Positions 46,701 through 59,000 of a stretch of DNA of 64,000 nt are shown here, one piece after another. Position 1 is the first letter of the stretch, and the number at the start of each line of letters is the position of its first letter. The notes under the pieces were generated by a model. It was given only the letters and a program-made list of their open reading frames with translations. It made no database searches and was not told the DNA's origin. The position numbers were made by a program, and so were the translations under genes. The stretch is from positions 436,501 to 500,500 of the forward strand of contig CAJNDS010002241.1 of the NCBI GenBank assembly GCA_905221605.1, read 5' to 3'. The stretch is from Symbiodinium natans. Taxonomy: Eukaryota > Sar > Dinophyceae > Suessiales > Symbiodiniaceae.

Positions 46701-48543
46701 TGTCTTGGGGCTGGCTACTTTAGAACGGAACCTTGTTCAAAAAAAGGGAAAAGGGTACCACTGGCCTACCAAGAGCAACCCGGGTTCGGGGGCTGAAGGG
46801 GTTTAGGCTTTGGGGGTTTAGGGTTTAGGGTTTAGGGTTCACGGTTTAGGGTTTAGGGTGAGTTTCAAGATGTCATCAGGGACCTCTGCGAGTCTAGTGT
46901 TTAGAGGGTGGGGGTGAGGCTTGAGGGGCAAAAAAAAGCTAAGCGATCCACTTTCTGCAACATCAGGAGGTTAAAGAAGCGAGGGAGCCTGGGAATTCTT
47001 GTAACTAAGTTGGCCCCTCAAACCCTCTGAAACGTATTCTAACTAAATAAGATCCTCTTAAATCAAAAAAGGGAACAACAAAAACATCGCAAGGGGCCTA
47101 ACTAGATAACCATCGGCAACCAAAGGTTCGGAACCAGAAGAGCTCCCTGGTGCAGGCGGAACGACGTCCTGCCACGGTCATGTTCTCCTGCGTTGAAGGT
47201 TTGCTTGGATTGGGCTTTCGGTCTGAGGGCTTGCTTGGGGTGAAGGCTAAGGAATGGGGTTTGGGATTTAGGGTTTAGGGCTTGCGATGTTCCCCCTTCT
47301 ACTATATCGCATGTCCTTCATAGGGATTATAGTACCCCCAATTAGAATCCCTATTAAGGACTGTTCGGATCCCAAGTTTAGGGCTTAGGGGTCTAGGGGT
47401 CAGGGTGAAGCAAGAAACCCCCATCTTTCTTGTCCATGAACTCTTCCTGAAGCTGGAGGTAGGGTTGAGGGAGGGGCATCTTGGTCGACCCAAGGTTTTT
47501 CGTCTTGGGGTTTAGGGTTGAGGGCTTTGGGTTAGGGGCCGGTGGTTTGGGGTTCAAGCAATGGACTCTTGTTGGTAGGCTGACCCCAGCCAGGAATAAC
47601 GACAACTGCTGCCATGATTTACGGCAAGCCCCCGACCCCCATGTCGACCCTAACGGAACGAAAACTCCCAGAACCCCTGAACCTCCAGACTCTAGTCCCC
47701 AAACCCAAACGCCATCAAGCCATAATGAAGTCCCTAAACCCTAAACCCTAAACCCTAAACCCTAAACCCTAAACCCTAAACCCTAAACCCTAAACCCTAA
47801 ACCCTAAACCCTAAACCCTAAACCCTAAACCCTAAACCCTAAACGGTCCTCAACCTTGGACATGGGGATGCGGAGGTCCAGCTTCAAATCGAGAATGGCG
47901 CGGGACACCATGACGATGAAGCCTCGCTGCTACGAATTCGTTTCGTAGGACTCCACACTCCTGTCCCCGCGCTCCTAATATAGGGGCCTGTATGATTAGA
48001 ATAGGCTTTTGGGGGGGTATTATAGTAAAACATATGCAGGGACCCTCTAAGGGAATAACATCAGTAATTATTCCGACCCCTGTATTACACTCACCCCTTT
48101 CCCCTCAAGTTCGCCACAGTGATGAAACAATTGCCAGTAACTACCAGTAGCGTGGGGAAAGGGGAGGTGGGTTGGGGGGTATCCCTAAACCCTAAACCCT
48201 AAACCCTATAAGGACGAGGAGGAAGAGGGTCCTCTGTTTGGGTTCCTAGGAGGGGCTCTTGGGTGTAAAAAGGGTGAAGGGACCATGCAACTACCCCAAG
48301 AAGATTCTTGGTAGGGAGTGATAAATGCTCCAAAAATAGATCTTTGAATGAATGCAAACATACCCTTCCTTTGTGAAAAAATGCCATAGAGCTCAGCACC
48401 TGTTCAGGGTTTAGTGTTTAGGGTTCTCGGTTTCGGGTTCAGAGTTGAGGGTCTAGGGTTCCGGGTTTTAAAGTTTAGGGCCCTAAAGCCTCAAGCCCTA
48501 CAATCTTGAACTCTCACCGAAGCGGCTGATGAAGGCGGCGTTC
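43745..48543 (-). CDS. GCLC: GCL exons 21-30 (C-terminal part and stop)
   Basis: Exons: 48527-48543 (NAAFI, 17 nt), 47849-47922 (FIVMVSRAILDLKLDLRIPM, SKVE), 47130-47187 (ENMTVAGRRSACTRELFWF), 46581-46638 (TNCWEDAGEAKSAHPALG), 45972-46024 (YQRMSVYEILNGNEQFA), 45500-45529 (VIPLCREYL), 45088-45137 (PRPSFRRQMKAAVKSE), 44550-44627 (EYLNFITLRSAGALPTAAEW, MRTFAE), 44008-44049 (VMSHPSYARDSRVP) and 43745-43798 (VVVELNNLSESLLRLTE then TAG). Three donors here are GA (47848, 47129, 45971) and one is GT (46580); the rest are GC. The last exon is short and weakly conserved, so it is the least certain, but phase and stop agree. Confidence 0.88.
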
Positions 48544-51500
48544 CTCAGTAGCCCAGTGCCCACATCACAACGAGACCAGCGCACCCCCCCCATCCCCATA
48601 TATTTTAGGCTGTTGTCTGTCTGCGGGTTGCCTCAACCCTCATCGAACCCTAAGCAAACACCCCGAAACAAAAAGAAGAAGAAGAAGAAGCAGAAGAAGT
48701 GATTCCTGAACCCTAATTATAAACCCAAAGCCCTGATCCCTGAACCTTAAACCCTAAAACCTGCACCCTAAACCCTATAAACCCTAAACCCTAAACCCCA
48801 AACCCTGAACCACAAGCCGTCCCAGGAGCCTTCGTAGCCCAGCAACCATCTCATAATACGGGTGCCCTGGTGCCCGCCCCCCACCAAACCCTAAACCCTA
48901 AACCCTAAACCCTAAACCCTAAACCACCAAGGAGCTCAAAATCCGTCATTTGCAGCTCCATGGATCGGAACTCCACGCGCCAACCTCTTGCTTGCGAGTC
49001 GATTGGGGGGGGGGGGGAGTGGGGTTTAGGGTTTAGGGTTTAGGGGTTAGGGGTTAGGGTTCAGGGCTAAGGGTTGTCAAGATCGCGGGCACTAAGCTTG
49101 AGGCTTTTGAGGCTTGCGGACGAAGGCCCAGACTTTGGCGCCAATCTTCGGGGATACATACAAGGGTGTACGTAGGGTTTAGGGTTTAAGGTTTAGGGTT
49201 TATATAGGGGTTCTGGGTTACGTGATTTGCGTGTAAGGCTTGGGGTTCGGGTTTGGGGTTTCGGGCGCTCCTGCCCTTGGTGCTCAAGAGCAAGCGCACC
49301 ATGGCCCGAGCGGCGGCAAGACCCAAGGGATGGGGCTAAGGGTTTAGGGTTTATGGTTTAGGGTTTAGGGTTTAGGGTTTAGGGTTTAGGATTCAGGGGT
49401 AAAGGTTTGGGTCTACAGAATCCCAATCCTTTGGAACCCGAAGCCCCATGCTCCTTAAAAGAAGAACCGTTTGGGCGTCAACTCCAAAAACCCTTGGGCT
49501 TTGTTACGCTGTGAACAATGCCCTACACTCCCAGACCTAAACCGCTTCGGGACGCAGATTGAAATCCTAAACTCGGAAAAAAAACCGTTTGAAGCCCTTG
49601 TCTCTGGGCCCTTGAGAGCCTAAACCCTGAACCCCAAACCCTAAACCCTGAACCCCAAAGCCTAAACCCTAAACCACAAACCCCAGACCCTAAACCTCGA
49701 ACCCTAAACCCCAAACCCCAAACACTAAACCCCAAACCCTAAACCCCGAACCCTAAACCCTAAACCCCAAACCCTAAACCCCACACCCTAACCCTAAACC
49801 CTAAACCCCAAACCCTAAACCCCGAACCCTAAACCCCAAACCCTAAACCCCAAACCCTAAATCCCAAACTCCCACAACTTGCAGGCCGCAGCGGCCGATG
49901 TGGTCGGAGTCCACGTTGCTGAGCTGGCCCTGCTGCGTGGGCTTCTGATTCGGAAGGCCTAAACCCTAAACCCTAAACCCTAAACCCTAAACCCCAAACC
50001 CTAAACCCTAAACCCTAAACCCTAAACCCCAAACCCTAAACCCTAAACCCTAAACCCTAAACCCCAAGAAGCAATGCTAACCTCGGACTCGGGAACTTAG
50101 GGTGTCGGATTGGGCATCCCGGAGTTGAAGGAAGCCTTAAACCCTCTAAACCCTCTAAACCCTAAGAAGGTTTAGGGTTTAGGGTTTAGGGTTTAGGGTT
50201 TAGGGTTTAGGGTTTAGGGTTTAGGGTTTAGGGTTTAGGGTTTAGGGTTTAGGGTACCCTGTGCCCTATAGGCCCTGTTTCCCAAAGCCGGCCTTGTGGG
50301 GAGGAGGAGGCTTCCAGCGGAGGGACTGCCAGTTGGTGGACTGGATGTTCTCCCAGTGGTCGATGTCGCCTTACTTAGGGTTTATAGGGTTTAGGGTTTA
50401 GTTTAGGGTTTAGGGTTTATAATAGGGCTTATGGTTAGGGGGGTTGCAGGGTTTAGAGGGTTTCTAGGGTTCAGGGGCTTACGGATTTTTGGCAGGGGGC
50501 CCCCTGAGTTCCTCCTTGTGGCTGACCTTTGAGGGCCCTCAGGCCCCTAAACCTAAGCCTGCCAATCTCTTCGGTGCCAGAGAGAGACCCTTGGAGAAAA
50601 CATGAAACCCTAAACCCTAAACCCTAAACCCTCTTTTACTTGAAAGGGTTTCTGTGGGAACCAGAAAAGGAAATACAGCGAATAAGAATCCCAACTCGGG
50701 GTCCGCGCCCTCCGACTCCAAACCCTGCATCCCACATGAGCCCTACACTCGAGACAAATGTAGAAACGCTTCAAATACACCCCAGACCTGAAAAAAAACC
50801 TAAACCCTAAACCCTAAACCCTACACCCTAAACCCTAAACACAAAAAAAATCTACATGCTAAACAGTTCAAAAGGCCAAACCTTCCCTAAATGAATCCAA
50901 CACTCGAAAAGTTCAACGAAGCCCCAAACCTTACAGACTAAACCCTGCGTGAGCCCTCTTCTGCATTGAACTAAACCCCAAACCTCATGAACTAAATCCT
51001 CAACCCTGAATGAGCATCAGTCCCCCAGGGCCCTAGGGTTTATGGGGTTTAGGGCTCAACCCAACCCTGAAACCTAAACCCTAAGCCCTAAGCCCTAAAC
51101 CCTAAACCCTAAACCCTAAATCACTAAACCCTAAACCTAAACCCTAAACTACACAGCAGGTTGCGGCTGTCGTCCAGCTCCACGCGGTCTGCGAAGATCA
51201 CCTGAATTTGGCAGCCCCCCCTTTGGGGTTTAGGGTTTATGTTTAGGGTGTAGGGTGTAGGGTGTAGGGTGTAGGGTTTAGGGTTTAGGGTTTAGGGTTT
51301 AGGGTTTAGGGTTTAGGGTTTAGGGTTTAGCTTGCGATCCTGTTGGAGTTTGGGGGCCCAAGGATCCAGAAACTAACCCCAGATTATTACCTAGAGGTTT
51401 TGTTGGGAGCTGTTTAGGGGCGTAGATCAGATGCTCGTTGGGTTCAGTGACGAAGCTGTCCGGCTTCCTGTGGGACTACCTGCCTTAAGGCGGTTTGTAA

Positions 51501-53017
51501 GGTACCCCAAAAACAAACAAGGACAAGGAACATACACATACACAAGACGTAACAGATATTTGTACACGTAAATACAGACATACACACATATGCATACCCT
51601 TGTTTTGGGGTGGGGACTGCGAGTCACACCATAAACCCTAAACCCTAAACCCTAAACCCCAAAGCATAGGCTACCCGCAGCCCTCTGCGCGACCGTCGTG
51701 CCCTCCAAGTGGCGAGCGGATCCCGAGCGAAAAGGTGGGCAATGTGCGTGGCAAGCACCTGCCAGAACAGTTGAGGGTTTAGGGTTTATGGCCAGTTTCG
51801 GGTTTAGGGTTTAGGGTTGAGGGTATGGGGGTTTTGGGGTTTGGGGTTTGGGGTTTAGCTTCACGCCGACACAACTCGGGTAGGTTTGGAGGGGGCCCTA
51901 AAACAATTAATTGTTTTATGGCTTTCTCTGTATTATATGATTAAGGGTGTAATCATGATCAAAACTTATATTCGAACCTACCCCCGACACAAGGGAGTGG
52001 ACAAGGTTGATGTTGTCTACTGTCTACATGTGATAAACCTACCATCGAAGCTCTAAACCCAAAGAAGCCTCCACTCGCAAGCCCAAGTCCTAAGCCCTAC
52101 ACGCCCACAACAAGCCCTCAATGCACAAAGTGAGCTTCAGGCTAAGGGCGCGGTTTAGGGTTTAGGGTAAAGAATCTACATGGAGAGGCCCCGCCCTTAG
52201 TTATGAGTAGAGCTATAAGGACCCTAAACTAGTTGCTCTAGTAAGGGGACCCCCTCTTCGTAAGGTTTAGGGAGAACAAGGCTCAAGCTGTTCATGTACA
52301 TGCACAGGCTCTTTATCCGAAGGCTCTAAGCATTGTGGGCCTCTGCCGCCCCTGCCCCGCAAGCCAGAGCCCTACACCCCAAAACCCTAAAGACCCCGAG
52401 GGTTTAGGGTTCAGGGTTTAGGGTTTAGGGTTCCAAAAAGCTGGAACATCCTTATCCCCATAACCCCAAAGGTACACTAAAAAGTTAATCCCAGCTCTAA
52501 TTATCCTTAAACCATGTTCCAACTGTCTGGAGTTTGCTGTAGCCCTTGAACTCTGAAAGCTCTGAACCAAGGCCCAACATGTCAATTCTTAAGCAAAAAA
52601 CTCCCTGAGCCCTGAACTGTGGACAATCCCTAGGATCATGTCTTAGCGCACACTGAATAGGGCCCTTACATGCTGAACACCCCGCGAAAAGATTTCAGTC
52701 AGTAAGCCGTAAACCGATTAAACTCTAAGGCATCAAACGCCCAACCCTGTAAGCTTCTTAAAACACTATACAGTATAAAGAAGGAAGCCCACACCCTAAA
52801 CCCTAGACCCTAGACCCTAGACCCTAGACCCTAGACCCTAAACCCTAAACCCTAAACCCTAAACCCTATGCCTCGTCGACCCCAGCTTCACGCAGCCGGT
52901 CCAAGTGACCTCCAAAAAGGGGGGGGGGGGGGGGGGGGGCGAGGGTGGGGGGGAGGGGGGGTAATATGGGATATTTATGGGATATTCGGGGCGCAAGCCC
53001 CACCCCAAAACAAAAAC

Positions 53018-53049
<32 letters not shown>

Positions 53050-56000
53050 TGTCTCTGTGTATATGTATGTGTATAGGAAAGTGTAGGGCTTTGGGCTTGG
53101 GATGTATATGCATATACATGTATATGTTTTATGTAGGTTCATGTGTCGATGATTTCACTTCGTCACGGTCTGAGGCCGGCAAATGGGAAACCACAACGAG
53201 GCTCAATGCTTATAGGGTTCTGAAGGGAGGGGGGGGTTCAAGGGGTGTATCTCACCCAAGGTTCCCCAATACTCCCCACTACTCCCTAAGGCTCCCTAAG
53301 CTTCCCTAAGGTGGCCTGAATCCTAAACCTTGAACCCCAACACAACCCTAAGTGATGAGCCCTATGTAAGCCTAGATCCCGAGGTTCAGGGTCTCGGGTT
53401 TGGGGTTCAGGGTCCAGGGCCTAAACCCCGCCTTCTTCGAAAACCATCGGCAGGTCGTTGAAGCGTGCTGAGTCCTGACAGATGTACCCAATCATGTTTA
53501 GACTCGCAGCTATACTACAGACAGGTTCATATGGGCATTTCCCAAAATAGGGGCACCCCTTTTACACCCAAAATGGAATAGAATCCCTTGAAGGGGCCCC
53601 ACAAAAGAGGATACCCCGATTCTCGGAAACCCCCCCCAGATAAGGACTAAAACTTATTGAAAGACTACGGGGAGGTCTCTGACACACATACTCTAGAAGG
53701 GGTTCTGTTTCCTTCACCAAAAGTCTTCAGTTTCCAAGAACCAGCAAGCCGAAGATCGGGTTTAGGGTCGATTCTTTGGCTGACGTGGGGCTGGTTTCGA
53801 GTTCCCTGGGCCGAAGGTGCCATGGATAATGGCATAGATGCTCATTCTTCTCTTTCCCTGCATTTTGGCCATTTGGGGGGGGGTTTATAGGGGACCCCGA
53901 AAATAGACCCCCAAGCAGAAGGATTCCCTGATAATGAGGACCCCAATAAGGTACCCCGAATTTCGGAAACCCCCTAAACCCTAAACCCTAAACCCTAAAC
54001 CCTAAACCCTAAACCCTAAACCCATATTTGGGCATGTGGGGATGGTCTTGGTGGGGTTGAAGGCCAGTGGATCCTCGCCGATGTAGCAGTCCACACTGTC
54101 ATACCGAGACTTGCGCAAGGGCGTGGTAGCGGACCTAGGCAGCGAAGAACATCCCTAAACCCTAAACCCTAAACCCTAAACCCTAAACCCTGAACCCTAA
54201 CCCTAAATCCTACGGTCCATGAGTTGTTAAACGGCTTGGGTTTTATCAGGCTTTGTGGCCAGGACTTGCAGGAGTCCGGTGTCATTCAGGGAAGAGCACC
54301 CTGGACATCTCTTTGCCCTACAAGGAGGGTTTAGGGTTTAGGGTAGGGTTTAGGGTTGGGTTTAGGGTTTGGTTTAGGGTTTAGGATATCTGTACTTAAA
54401 ACTATATTAGGGGCACTTGAGGGGGGGCCTTATAAGTGGGATATAAGTACAGTTGCAATGTGCTTCATCAGTGCCATGAACCTGCACCTAAGCCGGAGCT
54501 CTTCTTGGATCCCGCCTGCTACAAATGTTACGTGAACTTGCTCTCCCTGAAGAAAGGTAGCCAACTTAAAAAATATGGTGGTTTACGATAATAAAAAAAG
54601 GGCCCCGAATAGACCCCCAATATATTAGGATCCCCTTACAGTAAGGACCCCAATAAGGTATCCGTACTATCGTAAACCCCCATATGTGCTTTCAGGATGT
54701 AGGGTTGGGGCGTAGGGTTCAAAACCCGGCGTTTTGGGGTTCGGGGTGGAGGCCCTAAAGCCTAATAACCCTAAGCCCTGAAACTCGAACTCCCAAACCC
54801 TGGAACCCCAAACCCTAGATACTAGAAACCCTAGCATCTGGCAACCCTAAACACTAAACTCTACACTCTAAACCCTAAACCCTAAACCCTAAACCCTAAG
54901 CCCTAAACCCTAAGCCCTAAGCCCTAAACCCTGAACCCTAAACCCTAAACCCTAAGCCCTAAACCCTAAACCCTAAACCCTAAACCCTAAACTCATCTGA
55001 GCGCCCCGGCCCCGCGAGGCGCTCGTCGCCGGTGCTACTGCCGACGCTGCGCTCTGCAGAGGTTCGGTCGTCCACGGATCTGGTCGCGTTTCGTTAGGGT
55101 TTGGGGTTTGGGGTTTGGGGTTTAGGGTTTAGGGTTTAGGGTTTAGGAGGGTTTAGGGTGGTTTAGGGCTTAGGGTTTAGGGTTTAGGGTTTAGGGTTTG
55201 GGGTTTCGGGTTTAGGGGTTATAGGTAGGCGCTAAGGGTCCATGTACCTAAATAGGGGATACTTGGGCCTTAAAGTACTTCCTATGTAGGGACTTTTGGG
55301 CCCAAGTGTGTAATAATGAGGTACATGGACCTTTAGGGTAAAGCTACATAACAACGCTGAAACCAAGAGCAGCTTCACTTACCCTCTACACCCTAAACCC
55401 ACAAGTCTGTATCCCCCCCTTGAAAAGCGTTCTCAAAGTGCTTGCATTGAAACGGAGGTCTGCCCCTAATCCGCCTCAGACCACCGAACGAAGAAGGGCT
55501 TAGGGTATTGACATGAAAACGAACCAGACGAACTGCTGAATCCCTACTGTCGGAAAATCTCTGTCGCAAGACTTCTGTCCAGGGCTGCCACCCTCACCCT
55601 CTAAAAGCCTAGACCCAAAGAATACAACCCTAAACCCTAAACCCTATGAACCCTCACACCAAGATGCTGGGCAATCTGGCCCCAGCGCACGTCGTCATCG
55701 CCTGCAAAGCGTGGGTTTGCTAGGCGCCTCAGACTTATCATGTTCGGAAACCTTCAGTCCTAAACCCTATTCACCTTAGGCTCTTTTGCTAGAACCCTCC
55801 CGAGGTCGTGTCAGTGGAAGGTCTGCATATGGCATGGGCTTAAGTAGGAAGGGGAGGTTTCTGCAAAGGCACTTGGAGAGGGTTTGCCGGGTAAAAGTTT
55901 CAGAGGTTCTGTCGTTTAGGCCTTTGCCTTTGCATTAAGGGGCTTAGTTTAGGGTTAACGGCCTATTTCGGATAAGGCTTGGGGACTACGCCTTTATGTT

Positions 56001-59000
56001 GTACCACCACCTGCACCCTTCAAAGACTTCAGAATCAGTTGAAGGTCGCGACTCTCCCAGCGTGCTTTGGGGTTCAGGGCTTAGGGCTTGGGGTTTAGGA
56101 GTTATATACCCTATAATTCCAAAGCCCTCTAAACCGCTAAGCTCCCAAACCCCAAACCACGAAATCCTCTCAAAACCAGCAACCCTGAGCCCCCGAAGTC
56201 TACAAGAAGGGGCCCCCCTAGTTATAAGCAGAGTTATAAGGACCCTAAACTGGATCATAAGGATCCTTGCCTGGGTCAAAAAGTCCCTTAACTTGAATTG
56301 AAAAAGTAAGGGAGCCCCCGAAGTGGCCCCGAAGTCTACAGGCTTTAACTGTAGAAGCTAAATCCGGATTCCTAAGCTCCAAAGGGTTTAGAGTTTAGAG
56401 TTTAGGGTTTAGGGTTAGGGCTTAGGGTGTAGGGTTTAGGGTAGTTTAGGGTTTAGGAATCCGTTTGAGAGAACCTGTATGGTCACTCCTCTACACCGTG
56501 GTCCCTTTTGGGTTCCTTATGACAAAGGCGGCCCCTCTCATTCAGAGTACCCCAAAAAAAGGACCCTAAACCCTAAACCCTACACCCTAAACCCTAAACC
56601 CTAAACCAGAGAGCCGACTATATCTCCAGACGGAGGTGCAGATCCATCCCCGCAGGAAGGGCGTGGCGGCAGTGAGGGCAAGCAGCACGGGCGTCAAGGG
56701 AGCCAACCTCATGCGCGCGCTTTTGTGGGACCCCAAACCCTAAACCCTATACCCTAAACCCTAAACCCTAGCTGAACCCTAAACCCTTAAACCATAACTA
56801 AACCCTAAATCCCCAACCACAAGCACTTAACCCTGAGGGGTTTAGGCTTGAGGCTTTCGGGTTTAGGCTTTATGGGGGCTTTATCAAACCCTGAACCCTA
56901 AACCCTGTGAGCCACTTCCGAGAAGGCGCTGATCATAGAGTCGCCTGGACTCGTCGATGTTGGACGCCTGCATGGTGACCTGCCAGCCGCGTGAAGCATC
57001 CGAGGGCTCTTTTTGTGAGGCTTGGGCTGAGGGTTTAGGGTTTAGGGTTTGGGGGTTTGGGGTTTTATATAGGGTTTAGGGTTTAGGGCATAGGGTTTCG
57101 GGTTTAGGACATCAACTGGCTGGTTCTTAGTAGGGAATGAGGGAATGGGGGTACCCTATGTAATCCCTTAAAGGGTTATATAGGGGCCCTCATTCCCTCT
57201 TCAGGGTTCAGGGTCTCAGAGTCAGAGTTGAGTCTGCAAGGATGCTACTTTGCCACCCCAACAAAGTTAGTAACACAACAACACACAACTCCTGATGTGT
57301 CATGCTGCTTGGATTTTTGGGGGCGAGTATCTGATCCCTGCCTTCCCCACCTAAAGCCTAAACCGTCCTGAGCCCTTCAACCCAAACCACCCCAGCCCTA
57401 GATCCCTGAGCTCCCTAAACGCCAAACCCTAAACCCTAAACGCCCAAACCCCCCCAAGACCCAAAAGGTTGCAGAGGTGGCAGTGTTGCCGCAGAAAAAC
57501 TGCTTAGGATGTCGGAGGCTTCCTGTGGAAACCCCTTTGTCCTTTGTAAGGATTCCATTATATCTTCTATTTGCTGAAGAACCCACAAACAAAAAGACAA
57601 CAGTACTTATATTGACCATGAAAGGACGAATATTTGTCATTGTTTATTTGTGGGCGGGGTTCTTGACGATAGGCAGATCGTAGATATTTGGGGGTAAAAA
57701 GGGGGACTCTCATTCTTTTCGGCAAATGCCATGTGCGAGTGTTCGGGGGCAGAAGCGGGCCATGTTGTTTGTGTAGGATGTTGGGCTTGGGGCTTGGGGC
57801 TAACTAGTCAGTTGAGGGATTTAGGCTCGTCGGCTCTAGACAAACCCCAAACTTAAACCCTAAACCCTAACCCCAAAGAGTCTAAAATCCGCTACAGACG
57901 CCTAAGCCCCCAACCCTCCTCTAAAACTCAAAACCCCCTTGCAGACCCCTAAGCCCCTAACCCTAAAACCCTAAACCCTCAAACCCCCTAAAAACACCTC
58001 AAAGAACTGTAAGCCCCTAAGCCGCTAAAATCCACAAACAAAACCTTTGCAGACCCCTAAGCCCCTGTCCCTAAACCCTAAACCCTAAACCCTAAACCCT
58101 AAACCCTAAACCCTAAACCCTAAACCCTAAACCCTAAACCCTAAACCCTAAACCCTAAACCCTAAACCCTAAACCCTAAACCCTAAACCCTAAACCCTAA
58201 AACCCAGACCTGGAGACAGGAGGAGCCCATCCCGAAGGGCATGGCATCGGCGTAGACGTGGTCAAGGGCATCCGCCTCCTGGAGCTTTTGGGGGTTTAGG
58301 GTTTAGGGTTTAGGGTTTGGGGTTTAGGGTTTAGGGTTTAGGGTTTGGGGTTTAGGGTTTAGGGCTTGGGGTTTGGGGTTTGGAGTTTGGAGTTTGGGGT
58401 TTAGGGTTTAAGGTTTCCAGCAGAGGGATCCCCCAAAGAGCGCTTTTAGGTTGCTTGGGGGCTGGGGTGTGGGGGCTTGGGTTTTGGGGCATAGGGTCCT
58501 AAACCCTAAACCCTAAACCGCAAACCCTAAACCCTAAACAGTCTTTGGGGAGCACAGCTGCGTGATTCTCAGCCCAAAACTTTTGGACCTTTTGCGGGCC
58601 TCTATGACACTGCTTACGGGTTAGGCTTTGGGTTTAGGGTTTAGGGTTTAGGGTTTAGGGTTTAGGGTTTAGGGTTAGGGTTTAGGGTTTAGGGTTTAGG
58701 GTTTAGGGGTTAGGGGTTAGGGGTTTAGGGGTTTAGGGGTTTAGGGGTTTAGGGTTTAGAGTTGTTCCCTCTAATCCAGAGTGCAGCCATAAAGCGCCTC
58801 AGCCTTTCAGTTTAGTGTAGCATAGGGGCCTAAATAACTAGAATCGGGTTTTGGTGAAAGTATACCGGGATCATAAGGGCGTACAAGCGGCAATCGTTCC
58901 GACCCCTCTACTGCATCCCTAACCTTAAACCCTAACCCTAAACCCTAAAGCTTAATGTTGGATCACAACCTGCCATGTGCAAACTAGCTCCTCGACGCTT

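Noticed and set aside
52859-53309. Overlapping frames rich in Pro or Gly
   Set aside because: Created by the G and C homopolymers. The only supported coding part is the 38-nt GCL exon 52872-52909.
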